The translations under genes and the position numbers were made by a program. This document shows, piece by piece, positions 1 through 12,600 of a stretch of DNA of 64,000 bases (its first letter is position 1; the number at the start of each line of letters is the position of its first letter). The notes under the pieces were generated by a model. That model saw nothing but the letters and a program-made list of their open reading frames with translations, was not told the DNA's origin and searched no databases. The DNA comes from Ascidia mentula (taxonomy: Eukaryota; Chordata; Ascidiacea; Phlebobranchia; Ascidiidae), in the NCBI GenBank assembly GCA_947561715.1, contig OX387200.1:5086501-5150500 (forward strand), written 5' to 3'.

Positions 1-111
1 TTTGCCAATTTCATTCGACTCAGCATAGCCTATTATGAAACCCAAGAGCTAGTGAAAGGTGTTCAAGGTCTCTGTAGATCTATTGAAAAGATCATCAAAA
101 GCAAGAAGTAA
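1..111 (+). CDS. C-terminal end of a probable fold-type I PLP aminotransferase (partial)
   Basis: The window opens inside an exon that reads 36 codons in frame 1 and stops with TAA at 109-111. The peptide contains FIRLSIAYYETQELVKGV, which resembles the end of class I/II aminotransferases (a pattern like RLSFAYY...ELxEGxRRL, where the Arg binds the substrate carboxylate). Only this tail is visible, so the substrate and subfamily cannot be told. A poly(A) signal AATAAA at 467-472 gives a 3' UTR of about 370 bases. The call rests on one short motif and could be wrong. Confidence 0.45.
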   Translation, partial: FANFIRLSIAYYETQELVKGVQGLCRSIEKIIKSKK

Positions 112-466
112 CATACTTATACGTTGACAAAACTCTATAATTTTTTCGTGATTTTCATTTAAAATTTTTTTAAATATCATGGTTTCATTGGCATTTTAGT
201 TTTTTCAACACCCAAATTACTATTGAAGCTTTCCTGAATTTGTTTTCATTTGTGAGTGGGTTGGAGATTTCATTAATTCTTTGTTCCAGTTACAGTCGTC
301 TGTAATATTGAGTGACCATCATTGCAAGTTCATCCTGTATGTTGCCAAGATTATGTACAACATGTAAACGCAACATGCCTGCATCTAATAACATTTACTG
401 ATAAAATGTGGTTCTTTCCCGAATTTGAGATTTACCACTGTAGTTCTCGTTGCAATTTATTGATAA

Positions 467-472
467 AATAAA
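467..472 (+). terminator. Poly(A) signal of the aminotransferase-like gene
   Basis: AATAAA followed by a T-rich stretch, about 355 bases after the stop codon at 109-111. It is the first canonical signal downstream of that stop. Confidence 0.6.
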
Positions 473-2976
473 GATTTTTTGCAGAAATAAACGAATAATG
501 TGAATTTGGTTGTTTACTTGTTCAACTTATACAGTTTAATCCATATTTGGTGAGTTGCACGCGTCAAATAACGTTGTGGCGTTTGTATGTTGTGGCAACA
601 CGCATGTTTTCCCTGTCGGCTTGCTGCTATGACTGAAGCTAAAGACCGCATATCAGTAATTCTATAAAAATAGTTTTGCCCGCGGGGAATGCCCGTCTTG
701 TACCCCTGCGTCGTAGAGAGTCTCAGTTTCGTCACAAGGCAACCGGTGATGCATTGGGGTCAATTTTCTGGTTGAATAAGCAAGAAGTCACGTGGTTTAG
801 CCAGGACGATTTTCGTCGTGTTTGGTGCAGTTTCAGTGCATTTTTTGCTCTTCTCAGTCAGTCAGACGTTTGGTGCAGGGTGCTGTGAAAAGTTTAGTTG
901 AAAAACCATCAAAATGATCAAGGGGATGTAGCTCAAAATTGAATTACAGAAGTATACCTTAATTTGTGATTTTATGTTAGGCCCGCCTCTTGGCTACGCA
1001 GTAAGGTGAAAATTAGTTGCAAGATAGTTGCTTAAATCACCCCCTAGGGGTCATTTCGGCCCCCGAACAGTCATTATTTTAGCTAAATGGGCTGCAAAAA
1101 AATGTAAGATGGTTTTGCGAAAAAATGAATCACAAAAACCTCATCCAATTTGCAATTTAATGTTGGCCTGACCCTTTTCCACGCAACGGCAAAAAAAATG
1201 GTCACAGGAAAGTAGCTTAGGTTGCCCCCTGGGACTGTTTTTGCTATCCTATAGGACAAAAGATCCTCCTGGAGGCTTCTCAGATCCTTGCTGTGTTTTG
1301 GCGGATGCAGCTGCAATCAATTTTTTTTTCTCTATGAGTAGTACCAGTAGATCTTCATGGGTCACTGACCACAGCAATTGTTGTTGGCAAATCACTCAGT
1401 ATGGGTATTAATGATGATAGCCTTCAAAACTAGATTTTTGGGATTTAATACTGATATGCGGCCTAAAGTCTGCTTGCGTGTTCTTGCTGTTCATACTAAA
1501 TTCGACTCCGATAGCAGACTTATTTATTTTATTGAAAGACACGTTTGCAATGCCAGGCGGCGTAAAGTTAATTTGTTCCAAGCGCGTTTAACTAGAGTTT
1601 ATAACGTGACTGAATTGCAGCGAATTAACTATCAAAAGAACGTGCGAACGTCACAGCGCGATGGCGACAAGAATTATGGCAGGCCGAGAGTCTGTAGAAG
1701 GATTACGAAATGGGCGTTTTATAACGAAGTGTCAGGAAAAATGTGTTGTCCAGCAGATGTCAGAAAGCGTCGAAGCTCTTGCTTGACCCCGCCTGTATCC
1801 TTTCCGCCTGGTGTTCCAGTGTTGAGTTTCAGGAAACATGCGGAGTGGCCAGGGAAAACATGCGTGTTGCCACAATGTGTAGCGCATATAGCTGGTTATT
1901 TCACTTCATCTCTCCTTTGTTTAATGAGTGCCCACAAAACGCGAAAAAGCGTGGAGCGTTCACCGTCACAACAGCCTACTCTAAAAATCAACAAATTTCA
2001 CACCGTTATATCAGCCGAAAACTGGTGTTTATAACAGGGTTGCTAGTACGCGGATGTTTTTACGGGTCTTAAATCTCCACGAATCAAACATCGCATAGGC
2101 TATTAGTCTGTGTGATCCATGGGCACAGTCTATTTGTGGGTATCTTGTTCCGAAACGAGACCCCCAGGTTGATTGTTCTCAGAACCGAGGCCTAAGCTTG
2201 ATTACGATGTCCAAGTGCGGACCATGATTGATCTCAGTTCAAAATTTAAACCTGTGTTCTTCGGTCTTGGTCTGAGATCCCCCATATCGAGTCCGATAGG
2301 GTCTGTGTTCAAAACTCTCAGACTGATCTGAGACCGAAAATATGACGTATTTATTTGTGGAAAGTGGCAATACAGGGCGACGTTGAACACGAAAGGCGAA
2401 AACAGATAGGAAATTGCTGGGAATTACATATCAAACAAGCATGGTTGAAAGTAAAATAAAATTCTGTAGAATTTACACGACAAATATGTACGTAACGGCG
2501 ACAATTGCTCTTCTCTCAGCTTAACTTTAGCACGCAAGTCAACAAGGTGAAAGGTGGACGTCGTGTAAAAATGCATTATCACACAAAAATTACGTGCTCA
2601 AGTTTTTTTGTTTACATATAGCTTATTTTTCAAAATGCTCCGCGGCACAACTACGTCATACTTGTGTACGTAAAGGTGTTCCCCCAGCCGCAAGTGGTGG
2701 GGAAAAGGTGCCATGGAGTTTGCGCCGCAACTATTTGCGTTGTCAACTGTTCTACCTGCTAATGTAGTGGGTAAATTATTGCAGGTAGAAATATACGTGA
2801 TAAGCAATGTTAAGCCAATAATATGAATTGTGTATAAGAAATATATGTGTTTGGTAGCTGTTTTCGTGTGGGTGTAGTTCTTTGTGTTTGCTGTCTAATT
2901 AAAGTTTTGCATGTGCAACTTAATTGCCAACCTTACATGTATATTCAGGGTTGGTTGCAAGCGGCGGTAAGCTAGA
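473..2976. other. Intergenic region and MGAT1 5' flank
   Basis: No exon with recognisable protein similarity was found. An open frame at 1378-2034 (+, 218 codons counted from a TTG) has no recognisable domain and no supporting splice structure, so I do not call it a gene. Bases 960-1255 hold two diverged copies of one sequence (listed separately). A splice-acceptor-like site (TATATTCAG, ending at 2948) lies 28 bases before the MGAT1 ATG, so the MGAT1 mRNA may begin with a spliced leader or a 5' UTR intron. Confidence 0.5.
960..1255. repeat. Diverged tandem repeat, two copies about 190 bp apart
   Basis: Two blocks share the order TTTATGTT or TTAATGTT, then GGCC, ACGCA, an A-rich stretch, AGTxGCTTA and CCCCCTxGG. 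The first is near 970-1053 and the second near 1160-1243. Spacing and order are kept but many bases differ, which suggests an old duplication of a noncoding unit. Confidence 0.45.
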
Positions 2977-4416
2977 ATGAGCATGGGAAAACAAAAATAC
3001 AAAAACTTACTTATTTTAAGTTTGGGTATATCAGTTCTGTTTTTGTATTTTAAATTTGTGTGGGGCATTAATGGATACAAGAAAGGCCAATCAATTAAAA
3101 ACCAGTTTCCAGACCAAATGAAGAATCATGTTGATAAGATTTCCAAAGCAATTGCGGACAATCGGTCATTGTTGAACCAACTAAGAAGCCATGTTGCTGA
3201 GTTAAAACAAGAATACAAGAATAGAAAAACAGTTACACTTCCTCCTCCAGCTGTACAGCCACGGACACAGCCAAAACTTAATATTCAACCCAAAGAAACA
3301 ATCATAAAGTCAGCTGTAAAGAAGCCAGACCAAAAGATAATCAAAAAGCCTGCAATTGAGTCACCACGTAAAGACAAAACCAACAGACCACCCATTATTC
3401 CAGTACTTGTTATGGCTTGTAATCGCCCATCTGTTACCAGGTCTTTGGATTTGTTACTAAAGTACAAGGAGAGCTTTGATTCTGATTTATTTCCCATTAT
3501 TGTGAGCCAAGATGGAGGCCACCAAGAGACAAAGGATGCCATTTTGGGCTACGGTGATAAAATTATGTACATGCAGCATACCATGTTGAATGACAATATA
3601 CCACAGAAGCACTTTAACTTGAAGGGTTACTACAAGTTGGCAGCACACTACAAATGGGCATTAAATGAAATATTTTCAAAGGTCCCAGGTGCTGATGCTG
3701 TAATTATTGTGGAAGACGATCTTGAAATTGCACCAGATTTTTTCTCGTACTTTCAAGCACTACATCCTTTGCTAGAGGACCCAACCCTTATGTGTGTTTC
3801 TGCGTGGAACGATAATGGAAAAACAAACTTAATAGATATATCGAATGGGGAAACTACCCTTTATCGCTCGGACTTTTTCCCTGGTCTTGGCTGGATGCTC
3901 AGCAAAAAGTTTTGGAATGAACTGGAACCCAAGTGGCCTGCTGCATTTTGGGACGACTGGCTTCGGGAGCCAAGTCAAAGGTTGCAAAGGTCATGCATTA
4001 GACCTGAAATCAGCAGAACCAAAACCTTTGGCCGGGTTGGAGTGAGCAATGGACAGTTTTATGATAAGCACTTGAAGTTTATACAATTAAATGACAAACC
4101 TGTGGATTGGTCCAAACTTGACCTTTCCTATTTACACAAGGATAACTATGACAAAAACTTTTTTAACAAAATCAGTCAGCTGCCCGCAGTTAGTGTGGAC
4201 GAACTGCAGTCGACAACATCTAAGGAGGTAAAAGTGCAGTATTCATCGGCTGCCACGTTTAAAGCAATTGCAAGAGTGCTTGGTATTATGGATGACTTTA
4301 AATCTGGTGTGCCAAGGACTGCATACCATGGGGTTGTTACCACCCTATTTAATGGTATACATGTCTATGTTGTTCCTGGCCAAACATGGAAAGGCTATGA
4401 TTCTAGCTGGAGCTAA
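2977..4416 (+). CDS. MGAT1: Alpha-1,3-mannosyl-glycoprotein 2-beta-N-acetylglucosaminyltransferase (GnT-I)
   Basis: A single uninterrupted reading frame of 479 codons; human MGAT1 is also encoded by one coding exon and has 445 residues. The protein is a type II Golgi membrane enzyme that moves GlcNAc from UDP-GlcNAc to the alpha-1,3 mannose of Man5GlcNAc2, which starts hybrid and complex N-glycans. Visible parts: a short basic cytosolic end, a membrane anchor at about residues 9-30, a charged coiled stem to about 135, then the GT13 catalytic domain beginning IPVLVMACNRPS. The metal- and UDP-binding EDD is at 246-248, preceded by VIIV. SAWNDNG, FPGLGWML and FWDDWLREP follow, all typical of GnT-I. 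Another ATG sits two codons downstream (MSMGK), so either could start translation. The long stem explains the extra length. Confidence 0.95.
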   Translation: MSMGKQKYKNLLILSLGISVLFLYFKFVWGINGYKKGQSIKNQFPDQMKNHVDKISKAIADNRSLLNQLRSHVAELKQEYKNRKTVTLPPPAVQPRTQPKLNIQPKETIIKSAVKKPDQKIIKKPAIESPRKDKTNRPPIIPVLVMACNRPSVTRSLDLLLKYKESFDSDLFPIIVSQDGGHQETKDAILGYGDKIMYMQHTMLNDNIPQKHFNLKGYYKLAAHYKWALNEIFSKVPGADAVIIVEDDLEIAPDFFSYFQALHPLLEDPTLMCVSAWNDNGKTNLIDISNGETTLYRSDFFPGLGWMLSKKFWNELEPKWPAAFWDDWLREPSQRLQRSCIRPEISRTKTFGRVGVSNGQFYDKHLKFIQLNDKPVDWSKLDLSYLHKDNYDKNFFNKISQLPAVSVDELQSTTSKEVKVQYSSAATFKAIARVLGIMDDFKSGVPRTAYHGVVTTLFNGIHVYVVPGQTWKGYDSSWS

Positions 4417-5288
4417 TAGTCAATCGTTCCTCACAAGATAACGATGGTGCCAATTTGGTGAATTTATATTGCTGGTGAAGACACATTGGAGGATATTTTC
4501 TAACTTTCGGTGATTATCTACATTTGCCAACACTCAACCCTGGTTTAATGTTTATAAATTTTTAATGTTATATATGTTTTCTGGCATTTCTTTGAGATTT
4601 TGTTTGGATGTGAGGGTGAGCAATTGCACAAACACTTTAGGGATGTTTGAAACAAAGTGTTTCTGATTACCGTCAGTTGGTTTATTTTTTAAAATGATGC
4701 CTATGTAGGCGAAGTTGATTTTTCGCTATTTTAAAAAATAAACCAACTGACGGTAATCAGAAACACTTTGTTTTAAACATTTCCTATTGGGTAATTGCTG
4801 TTGTTGGTTTAAGGACAGTGCTGCATCAGGGCCTACATTCTGTCCACTTAAGAGATCCACTTTAGGGATTTGTATATTTGTAACGTTTTGGAAGTGCATG
4901 AAAACAAACTATTTTGTGTGAAATATTCTGTGTCAAAAGTTTGCTGTGCAATAAATTCGCGTCGTTTTAGAATGTATCACCTTGTTTGAAAAACAAACCA
5001 ATTGATGTAGAGTGTGTATGAAACAAATTGATGACTTTTGCTGATTGGTATATGTTGAAATCGATATGTAGTCGCAACAAATTGATGTTATTTTATTGTA
5101 TAGTACTATGTTTTCATCTTCTTAGGATATATGCGATTTCCTACCTGTATGGTTGAAATTAGTATTGTCCTTAATGTATGGTTTTGCACTTGATTCAAAC
5201 AGCCTCTAGTGCTCTATGGTAATGCTCTAAATTATTTTTTTCTATAGTGGTTTATAGTTTTAGTATTAAAAGCTAGCACAATGCTGCG
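4417..5288 (+). other. MGAT1 3' UTR and spacer to ZSWIM7
   Basis: No coding signal. A canonical AATAAA at 4950-4955 is the best poly(A) signal for MGAT1. An earlier AATAAA near 4736 falls inside a palindromic repeat (4644-4779). The remainder to 5288 would be the ZSWIM7 5' flank. Confidence 0.6.
4644..4779. mobile_element. Near-perfect palindromic miniature element (MITE-like) in the MGAT1 3' UTR
   Basis: About 50 bases (roughly 4644-4695) recur as the inverse complement at roughly 4728-4779; both arms contain GTTTCTGATTACCGTCAGTT or its complement. The short loop holds GATGCCTATGTAGGCGAA, which resembles cores near 9484 and 11955. The arms would fold into a long hairpin in the MGAT1 transcript. 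The family is not identified. Confidence 0.7.
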
Positions 5289-6428
5289 ATGAGCTCAGTA
5301 CTGGAATTGGTGTCCTCTGAGCTTTTCCAGGAAGTTAAACAAGAATATTTACTACATGGACAATGTATGTTAAATAAAGTCATTTTTTATGATTAATGTA
5401 AATGTGTTTTACTATAATACAATATTGATTGAAAGTAGATTTGCCAGAATTACAGTGGATGTGATTGTGATGTAACCATTGAGATCTTTCTTTGAAAATA
5501 TAAATTTAATCTTTTTCAGTGTCGGACAGCATCTTATCTGCGTGAGTGTTTCAAAAATACTTGATATAAATTCAGTCATTCAATCTTAAACTGCATTAAT
5601 GTTCTAGCAAAAAGTTACCATTCCTGACATTATGTCTTTCCTTACGGAGGCTAGTGTAACTATCTAATCGTGCATTGAATTCAGATTAAGTTGTGTTTTT
5701 GGTCAACCCCTTCTGTCTGCATTAGACTTGGTTGATAAAAGAGCAGTGACACACCTTTACTCTGCAAGTGGAAAAGAGATTTTTCAGGTAAAAACAGATA
5801 ACATATCAAATTTTTTTAGTATAAACCATCTGCATCAAAACACATGTGTAAATGTTTGAAAGGTTTGTGGCTCTTCTGGTAGAACATATGTTTGTCCAGA
5901 CTCCCTACAATTTTGTCCTTGTATGTCATTTTCGTTTGGTGTGATGAAGAGGGGAGAGCTGCTTTTGGTGAGCAGGTGTTCTGCTTTTTGTAATATATTT
6001 CTATGCAGTTGCACTGTGTATTTTTGCCGTGACCTCCAGGCAATTATACTCATTTGTTTTGGTTGTTAAGTAAAGACTGAAATACAGACAGGTGGAAGCA
6101 AAAATAATTGGTTGATACTTAAATGTTGAAAATATATGAGAACAGCTTGCCCAGTTCAGTTCCAACTAACATAAGCTGCATTTTTTTTGAAAACATTCAA
6201 TTTTTTTTGAAAACATCACTCAACACATACTTACTTCGCTTATAGAATGTAGACTTAAGACTTCCAAATTACCACCTGTTGTTGTGGTGAGTTACTATTT
6301 ATGTTCTTGTCTGTTTACAGTGTAAGCACCTTCTTGCCATCCATCTTTGCAAGGCATTGGGCATTTGTGCTGAATTGGAGAAAACTGACCAAGAGATTTC
6401 AACAATTTTGTTTCAGCAAGAATATTGA
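5289..6428 (+). CDS. ZSWIM7: Zinc finger SWIM domain protein 7 (SWS1 homologue)
   Basis: Five exons: 5289-5364, 5520-5541, 5685-5787, 5863-5967, 6321-6428. They join in frame to 137 codons plus stop; the human protein has 140 residues. SWS1 with SWSAP1 promotes RAD51-dependent homologous recombination and meiotic repair. Evidence: ALDLVDKRAVTHLYS in exon 3 matches the family's ALDLVDR segment. The SWIM zinc-binding pattern CxC...CxH is formed by FCPCMSF in exon 4 and CKHLLAIHL at the start of exon 5. The 22-nt second exon was found because phase 1 to phase 2 is needed to join the ATG exon to exon 3. It ends only 216 bases before the SNX19 ATG, and I see no canonical poly(A) signal between them. 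Confidence 0.88.
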
Positions 6429-6623
6429 AAATTTTGAAGCAGGTTGTCACAACGTGTTTTGTTATTTTTTACAGTTTGGTGTATGTACAATGAGGCAGTG
6501 TTGCTTATGCTACTATTGTGCATGTTTTCTTTTTATTTATATTTGTTTGTTAATATCACATTACATAATATTGATACTTGTAAAAAGCCTCTTTTGTAAG
6601 AAAAGTATATATGCTAGGTAATT

Positions 6624-6643
6624 CTTGTTTTTTTCTCTCACAG
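6624..6643 (+). promoter_or_regulatory. Splice acceptor one base upstream of the SNX19 start codon
   Basis: A T/C-rich run (TTTTTTTCTCTCACAG) ends with AG at 6642-6643 and the ATG follows at 6645 after a single A. Such a site is expected either for spliced-leader trans-splicing, common in tunicates, or for a 5' UTR intron. The closeness of ZSWIM7 upstream makes trans-splicing of a polycistronic transcript plausible, but this is inference. Confidence 0.5.
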
Positions 6644-6644
6644 A

Positions 6645-9600
6645 ATGGAAACATCTCCAATGTTATTCTTTGTTTGTTTGTCCTTGCTTGTGGTTGTTCA
6701 AATGACCATTTGGCCCTTTCTCCTCAATTTGTTTTTGTCTTCCTTCATCACTGTGATGCTCTTGTACTTTGCAATGCTGACCACTACTCTGCTGCCCATC
6801 GAAAGCTTTCTCCTTCAGCTTTATGATAAGAAAGGTGAGCGGGAACTCAAAAAACCTCCCCTAAGGCACAAAACTTTTTGTTGCATTCAAAATTTGAGGT
6901 GTAGTATGTTTTATGTAGCTAATGGTAGTTGTGTTTGTGTATGGTAGTTTTTTACCAATTTAAGCTAAAAAATTTTGAACCTTTGCATTTCTTGACACCT
7001 ATCACACTGTTTGAGATGTTTTTTCAGTTCAACCATATGAAGAACAAGCAGCAAAGGCCTATGTAATTAAGAACTATTTCTGTTCTGAGCTGGACTAACC
7101 AGTCAGGCCACTGGAGTATAAAGCGCAAAGTGGAAGCTGCTGCACTAGAACTAACACGCTTATTAATGTCACAAGCTGAAACAGCTGAAATTGGAAGAAG
7201 CCAAGTTGATGAACTGGCCAATGCTGCAGAGGCTGATGCCATGAACACATTCGATGATGAAATCACTCGCAAGCTAAGGGAGCTTATTGGACACATTGTT
7301 CGTGACTTTATACTGGATTGGTAAACCTTTGTTTTTGTGGTTTTGTTAATTTAAGCCAAATACATGCTAGAAATTATCATTCCCCAACATTCTTACCAGA
7401 CTTTTTTTGCCATCACTGGGAATGTGTAAGATGCCCTTACAGCCACCCACATATGTGTACAGAAAAATAATTATGTTATGGTATGAATGGTTGGTGTTGT
7501 TGTTTTAACCCTGCAAGACTGCGACCACATCACTATTTAAGAATGTTGGGCCACCTTATGCATTTCTAGTATATATATCAAAAACAACAGACGTAAAAGT
7601 TGCTGCGATCCCAACTTTCGTCTATTGTTCTGTAACAAATCCGTTTACATATTTTCAGGTACAACACTGTTAGCGACGATGTAGAGTTCGTGCAGCAAGC
7701 ATTTGAAATCTTCGAGCATATTTTCACCGATTTTCGAACGCGCGTTTCGCAAGTAGATGCGGAGAAACTGTCGAGGATTTTACTAAACCACCTGACCCGA
7801 CATTATCGCTGCTACAAGCGGGCAATGTTCTACGCAAAATCACAAAGTGGAAAAGATGGCGACCGGTAAACTAACGTGTCTTTTTCAAGTGTCGTTTCCT
7901 TTGAAAAAGTTCCTCACGGTAAAGGATTGAGCAAAGCAAAGTAAACCGCACTGGGCAAGGTAGAAACATTTTAGGTGCAAAATATGTAAGGGTATTGTCC
8001 TAATATTAACGCCTTATCATACAGGATTACCATTGATCGCATGACTTGATAAGTTTGGAGGCAATAAAAGCACGAATAAAAGTTGCGCATATACCGACCA
8101 ACATGTCCTATACGCACTGAATGGTTTTGGAACAGCAACTGAAACATAACAAATCCTTATTTTCGATGCGTTTTTCAGAGCGCAACAGCTAATGGTTGTA
8201 ACGTATGAGAAGCTGAACGGTCACCTCGCCCTCTCGAACCTCCCAGATACAGAAGCGGATCATCTCCGTTCTCTCGTGGCCATCCTGCTCAAAGCCCTCC
8301 TGCCTAGAGATTACTCGCTTTCTGGGACTTCCACATACTTGGTTCGGGAGCTCATCTCGCGAAATGTCCTATTTCCATTCGTTGACATGCTCAGTCGGCC
8401 GACGTGGATCTACGGAGCAGTGGTAAAGGTGTTGGACAAGGAAGCGGCGGAAGAGAGCGACACGGACAGCAGCACCTCATTAAGGGAAATTTTAAACGAG
8501 GAAGAGATCGACACAGAAACAGTTGAGGCAGAAATTGGAGGAGAAAGATCGGACGCTCTTCTAAACAATTACCGCACCGCAGTGTACGAACCTGAAGAGA
8601 ATGCAGCTGACAAACGCATGTCGGCGAGGTATTCGTCATCACAAGGCAGCGAAACAATTCAATTGGATATTCCGGCTCGGGTTAGTGGCGATTACACAGA
8701 CAGTGCGGAAAGCTTGTCCCCGACCCCGTTACCTTCCGACATGGAGTTTAGTTTCAATTCTAACAGCGGCTCCGCAGGCCCATCGACGAGTAGCGTGACG
8801 TCATTGCCTCTTTTGGCCGAAGCCCAATTGTCCCATTTCGCCGAGCCGAGGGTCGAAGATGTGCTAACGTCATCGGAAGGTTCTCTTACTAAAATGAAGC
8901 ATATGGAGCAGAAGCATGGGGTGGTTAGAGGTGGCTTTGTCAGTCCAAGAATTGGTGAAAAACCAGCGGATAGCAGAAACAGGTACATGCGTTTGTGCAA
9001 TATATGTAAATTACCGTAAAAGCATTTTATTTTTTTTGGTAAAAAAAGGCGCGTTTTTCGTTTCTAAAGAACCTGCCGTAAGCCACGACTTCTTCAAAAG
9101 CTCAAACCTACCTTTTTTCGCAGTATACAGGAGCAGAGGATATTCCAACACGTCAGAATCCCGGAAACTATCATCTTCAAAGAGGCTTTGGATATAGGCA
9201 GCAAGTACACTATGTACAAGGTCACCTACACCGCGCCTGTCCCACAAGCACCCACAAAGAAACTATTCAAGTCACCTTTCACAAAAGTGGTTGAGAATCC
9301 TCAAGCAGATCCAAACTCAAAAACGTTGAAGAGTTTTCAGGTAAAATCGGGTTTGACGAATGTCAAGTTGCTTGCAACATCACTTGTTTAACCTTTGGCG
9401 AAGCTCGAACACTTGCGTAGATTATCTGTTTATCTAAGGGTCAGGAGATGTTGAAAATTCTATTTGTATAAGAAACTGAGGATGCCCGTCCAGGCAAAAC
9501 CGATTTTTCAATATTGTTAATAAATCAGCTGACTTCAATTTGAAATTTCTGTTAGTTTCACAATATTGACTTAATACTTTTTGGTGTCGCTGATAGAATG

Positions 9601-12600
9601 CAATGCCAACCAGAGGGCTAGATTCTGAAAAAACTAAGGAAACAGAGATGTTGAAAATGTTTTAAGTTGAAATAGTGGCATTTATTTGCAATGCGATGTT
9701 AATTATCTGAAAATGTTATGCAAAAAACTTCCGCTATAGTTTATGTACTGCTTTCATAATGTGGCAACCTCTGTCATGTTGACAAACAGGTTTGCCGACG
9801 CTTCCGGGAGTTCCTAACGTTGCAAGATCGATTGAACGAGAACAATTTAATTCGGAAACTGATACAAGGCGTTCGCGCACCCTCGCGCATGTTTCCAATG
9901 CCAATCGGTAATATGGACAAGGAGTACATCGAGAAAAGGAGGCTTTTTCTACAAGCGTATCTCAGAGAGGTATATACGATATACGATATACGAACATATT
10001 TGTGTTTTTTGTGAAAGGCAAATAGAATGGATGAACTTGGCCGAATGTAAGGTTGTGTCAATACTTCCGGCTTTGAACTTATTTACTCACACAGGATGCG
10101 GTGCTCACATCAACTATATATTAAACTTTGATTAAATCGTAAATCATGCACTATTCAAATGTGCACTCCCGTCCAAAACGCACGTTTAGCTGTCATTTAT
10201 TCAGTTTTTTAACCTTGTGTTTTTTTCTGATCTCTTGGACAGCTTTGCTCGTACAGTTTGGTGTGCCAGAGTACGGAAATGAAGGAATTTCTTGCCTACG
10301 GTTCCGATCCCCGTCTGGCTTACGTCCGGCGACCGTCCGACTTTATACCGAGGTAATGGACAAAGCTACCTGGCTGTATTCCTTATAGTTTTAGTGAATT
10401 AGACAAAATACTATAACGTATTTTCGAAATTTAAAGTGAACACAACCTTGTATGCGTTCCAAAAATATACCGCTCTTTGTCACTTCAATTGCGTTATACG
10501 AATATGTTGACTCATCAGCTTCCGATTTCATTGCAGTGATGTAGGAAATAATGATCGCCAAAGTGAATGCAAATATATTTTTCTCGGTATACAATAAACA
10601 GCAGGCCATTGTATATTCATCCGCTAGGTTTGACAAAATGATAAAGAACGCGGTCCAGGATTTACTCGGGTCGGCGAGCCTTAAGATCGCGGACACTTTT
10701 GCACCAGATGACGGCAGCGACTTTTACGTTCCTACTCCACCACGCGGTGTCGCCATAAGATCTGCCCAATCTTTTCCTCAGCTGGCACCGGATCCCGACC
10801 CGTGCGTCGACGACTCCAGTGGGCGCCTCACCCGCGCCGTAACGCAACAGAATCTTGCGCAGTCGCAGCAAAAATTCGGAGCAGTTACCAAGTTCAAGAA
10901 CATGGTTTTGGGGCGTCCGAACACGCCCGACGTGCTTAAGGAAAGTTATCGTGAATTTGCGCCATTCGCCGGCCCCAGGAACTCCAATCGCACGGCCAGG
11001 GGACGAGGCTGGCGAACCCCCGAAAACCTGCTGGAGAACCGGAACCGGTTTGGACTGGATTTTACTGACAGCAGCAGGAGGACGCAGGGCGACGGTTGTG
11101 ACGTCATGGATAGCGAGCGGGATGGCGACGCGAAGTATTTGGGGGAATATTTAATATCAGGTGAGAAAGGCAAACCTCTCGCGTTATCCCACTGTTTCCG
11201 ATTTTAATAAAACTTGTAACGCTTGAAACAGATCGAAAGAAATGCTCACCACGAGCATAAGAAGTTTAATGCTTTTAATTTTGAGATCACGAATTTTCAT
11301 TTCTAGAAGTGGTCGTCTTTTAAGATAAATAGAAGCATACGAAAACATTCGGCCTTTTGTGAAACCTTTTTGTGTCTCACTGGGACACAAAGTAAAATAT
11401 AAGTGTTTATCAAAAAAATACACCTTGAATTGCAACTCTTTCGTTTAGGTCAAATATTTCGACTCACGAGAGCAATCTGGAACATCGGGCTTGGCGTGAA
11501 TTCCTTGTCCTTCCTCGCGGTCGGACGGTTTGTAACCGAGTTTATAAACCGTGAAGTAAAAAGTCTAACAGTCAAAGACAAATGGTTGCAGTATCTTTCG
11601 GTGAGTCGCCACCTGTCAAACCGCACTGCAGCTGTATATATGGTTCATACAATCCTATATAGTATTTATTGTGTAAAGTGATAACTAGGACTGGCCTAGA
11701 TTCTAATTAATCATCCAACCAAGATGTTTTTTTGAACTGGTTTGGTGCCTGCAAATGTTATCTGCACACCCGCGAGCAAACCGCTGACGCAACAACGTTT
11801 TTCGTTGCTACCGTTCAACTGCTGCTGTGCTTGTGTGTTTTTATTTGGTTTGGTACAGAATGTCGGTCTGGAGGTTAAATGTGTACATGTTAGTCTTGAT
11901 GTGTGCTATTGATGCTAATTACTACGATTACTCTTGTTGCTTTTAGAATACTGAGGATGCTGCATAGGCGAAATATATATATTAAAAAAAAACATCTTGG
12001 TTGGCTGATTAAGTAGCCAACTAGGCCAGGCCAGTCCTAGTTATCACTTTTTGAAAGAATTTAAACGCTTTGATCCCAAAACCAATCCAAGTCATCAATG
12101 GGAGATCTACGCTTTTTTATAAACGTTTTTATATTGTGTAAAGAGTTTTCAGTTCTGGACACAAGCATCTGTTCCATTGTGCATTTGTTTAAGATCGTTT
12201 CGAAGATTTAGGTGAAAGGCTTGTGCACTTTGGCTTTGTCCCGGACAGGATTGTGATTTTTACGAGTTGGAAATGCGTAATATTGTGTTGAGTGGCAATA
12301 AATGGACGAAGCACTCGCCAAGAACGCTGAATGTTTTGTTTAGTTTTTTTTACGAACCTGATATCTTTATAACTATTGCACTTAGATGCTGCAAGACACA
12401 CTTTGGCCAAAGGGCGAGTGGAAAAACGACGATTTCGAAAACCAAAAAACAGAGGAGCAGGTTTTCAACGACGCAGCGAGGGCGCTCGAAGCCGCTCTTC
12501 CCGACGTCCTACCCATAATAGTGGGGCATTCCCGTTACAGCGAAGGGGTTCGCGAGTTGCTGGAGTCTTTCCAGAACCAAACTATCAACCGACATCTTGC

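Noticed and set aside
1378-2034. 218-codon open frame on the + strand upstream of MGAT1
   Set aside because: It starts at a TTG, has no recognisable domain and no coding-like composition, and no splice structure links it to a gene. It is probably chance.
7028-7106. Better-looking splice acceptor (GTTTTTTCAG) for SNX19 exon 2
   Set aside because: Both frames that follow it reach stop codons before the PXA domain. The acceptor at 7107 keeps phase with exon 1 and enters the conserved frame.
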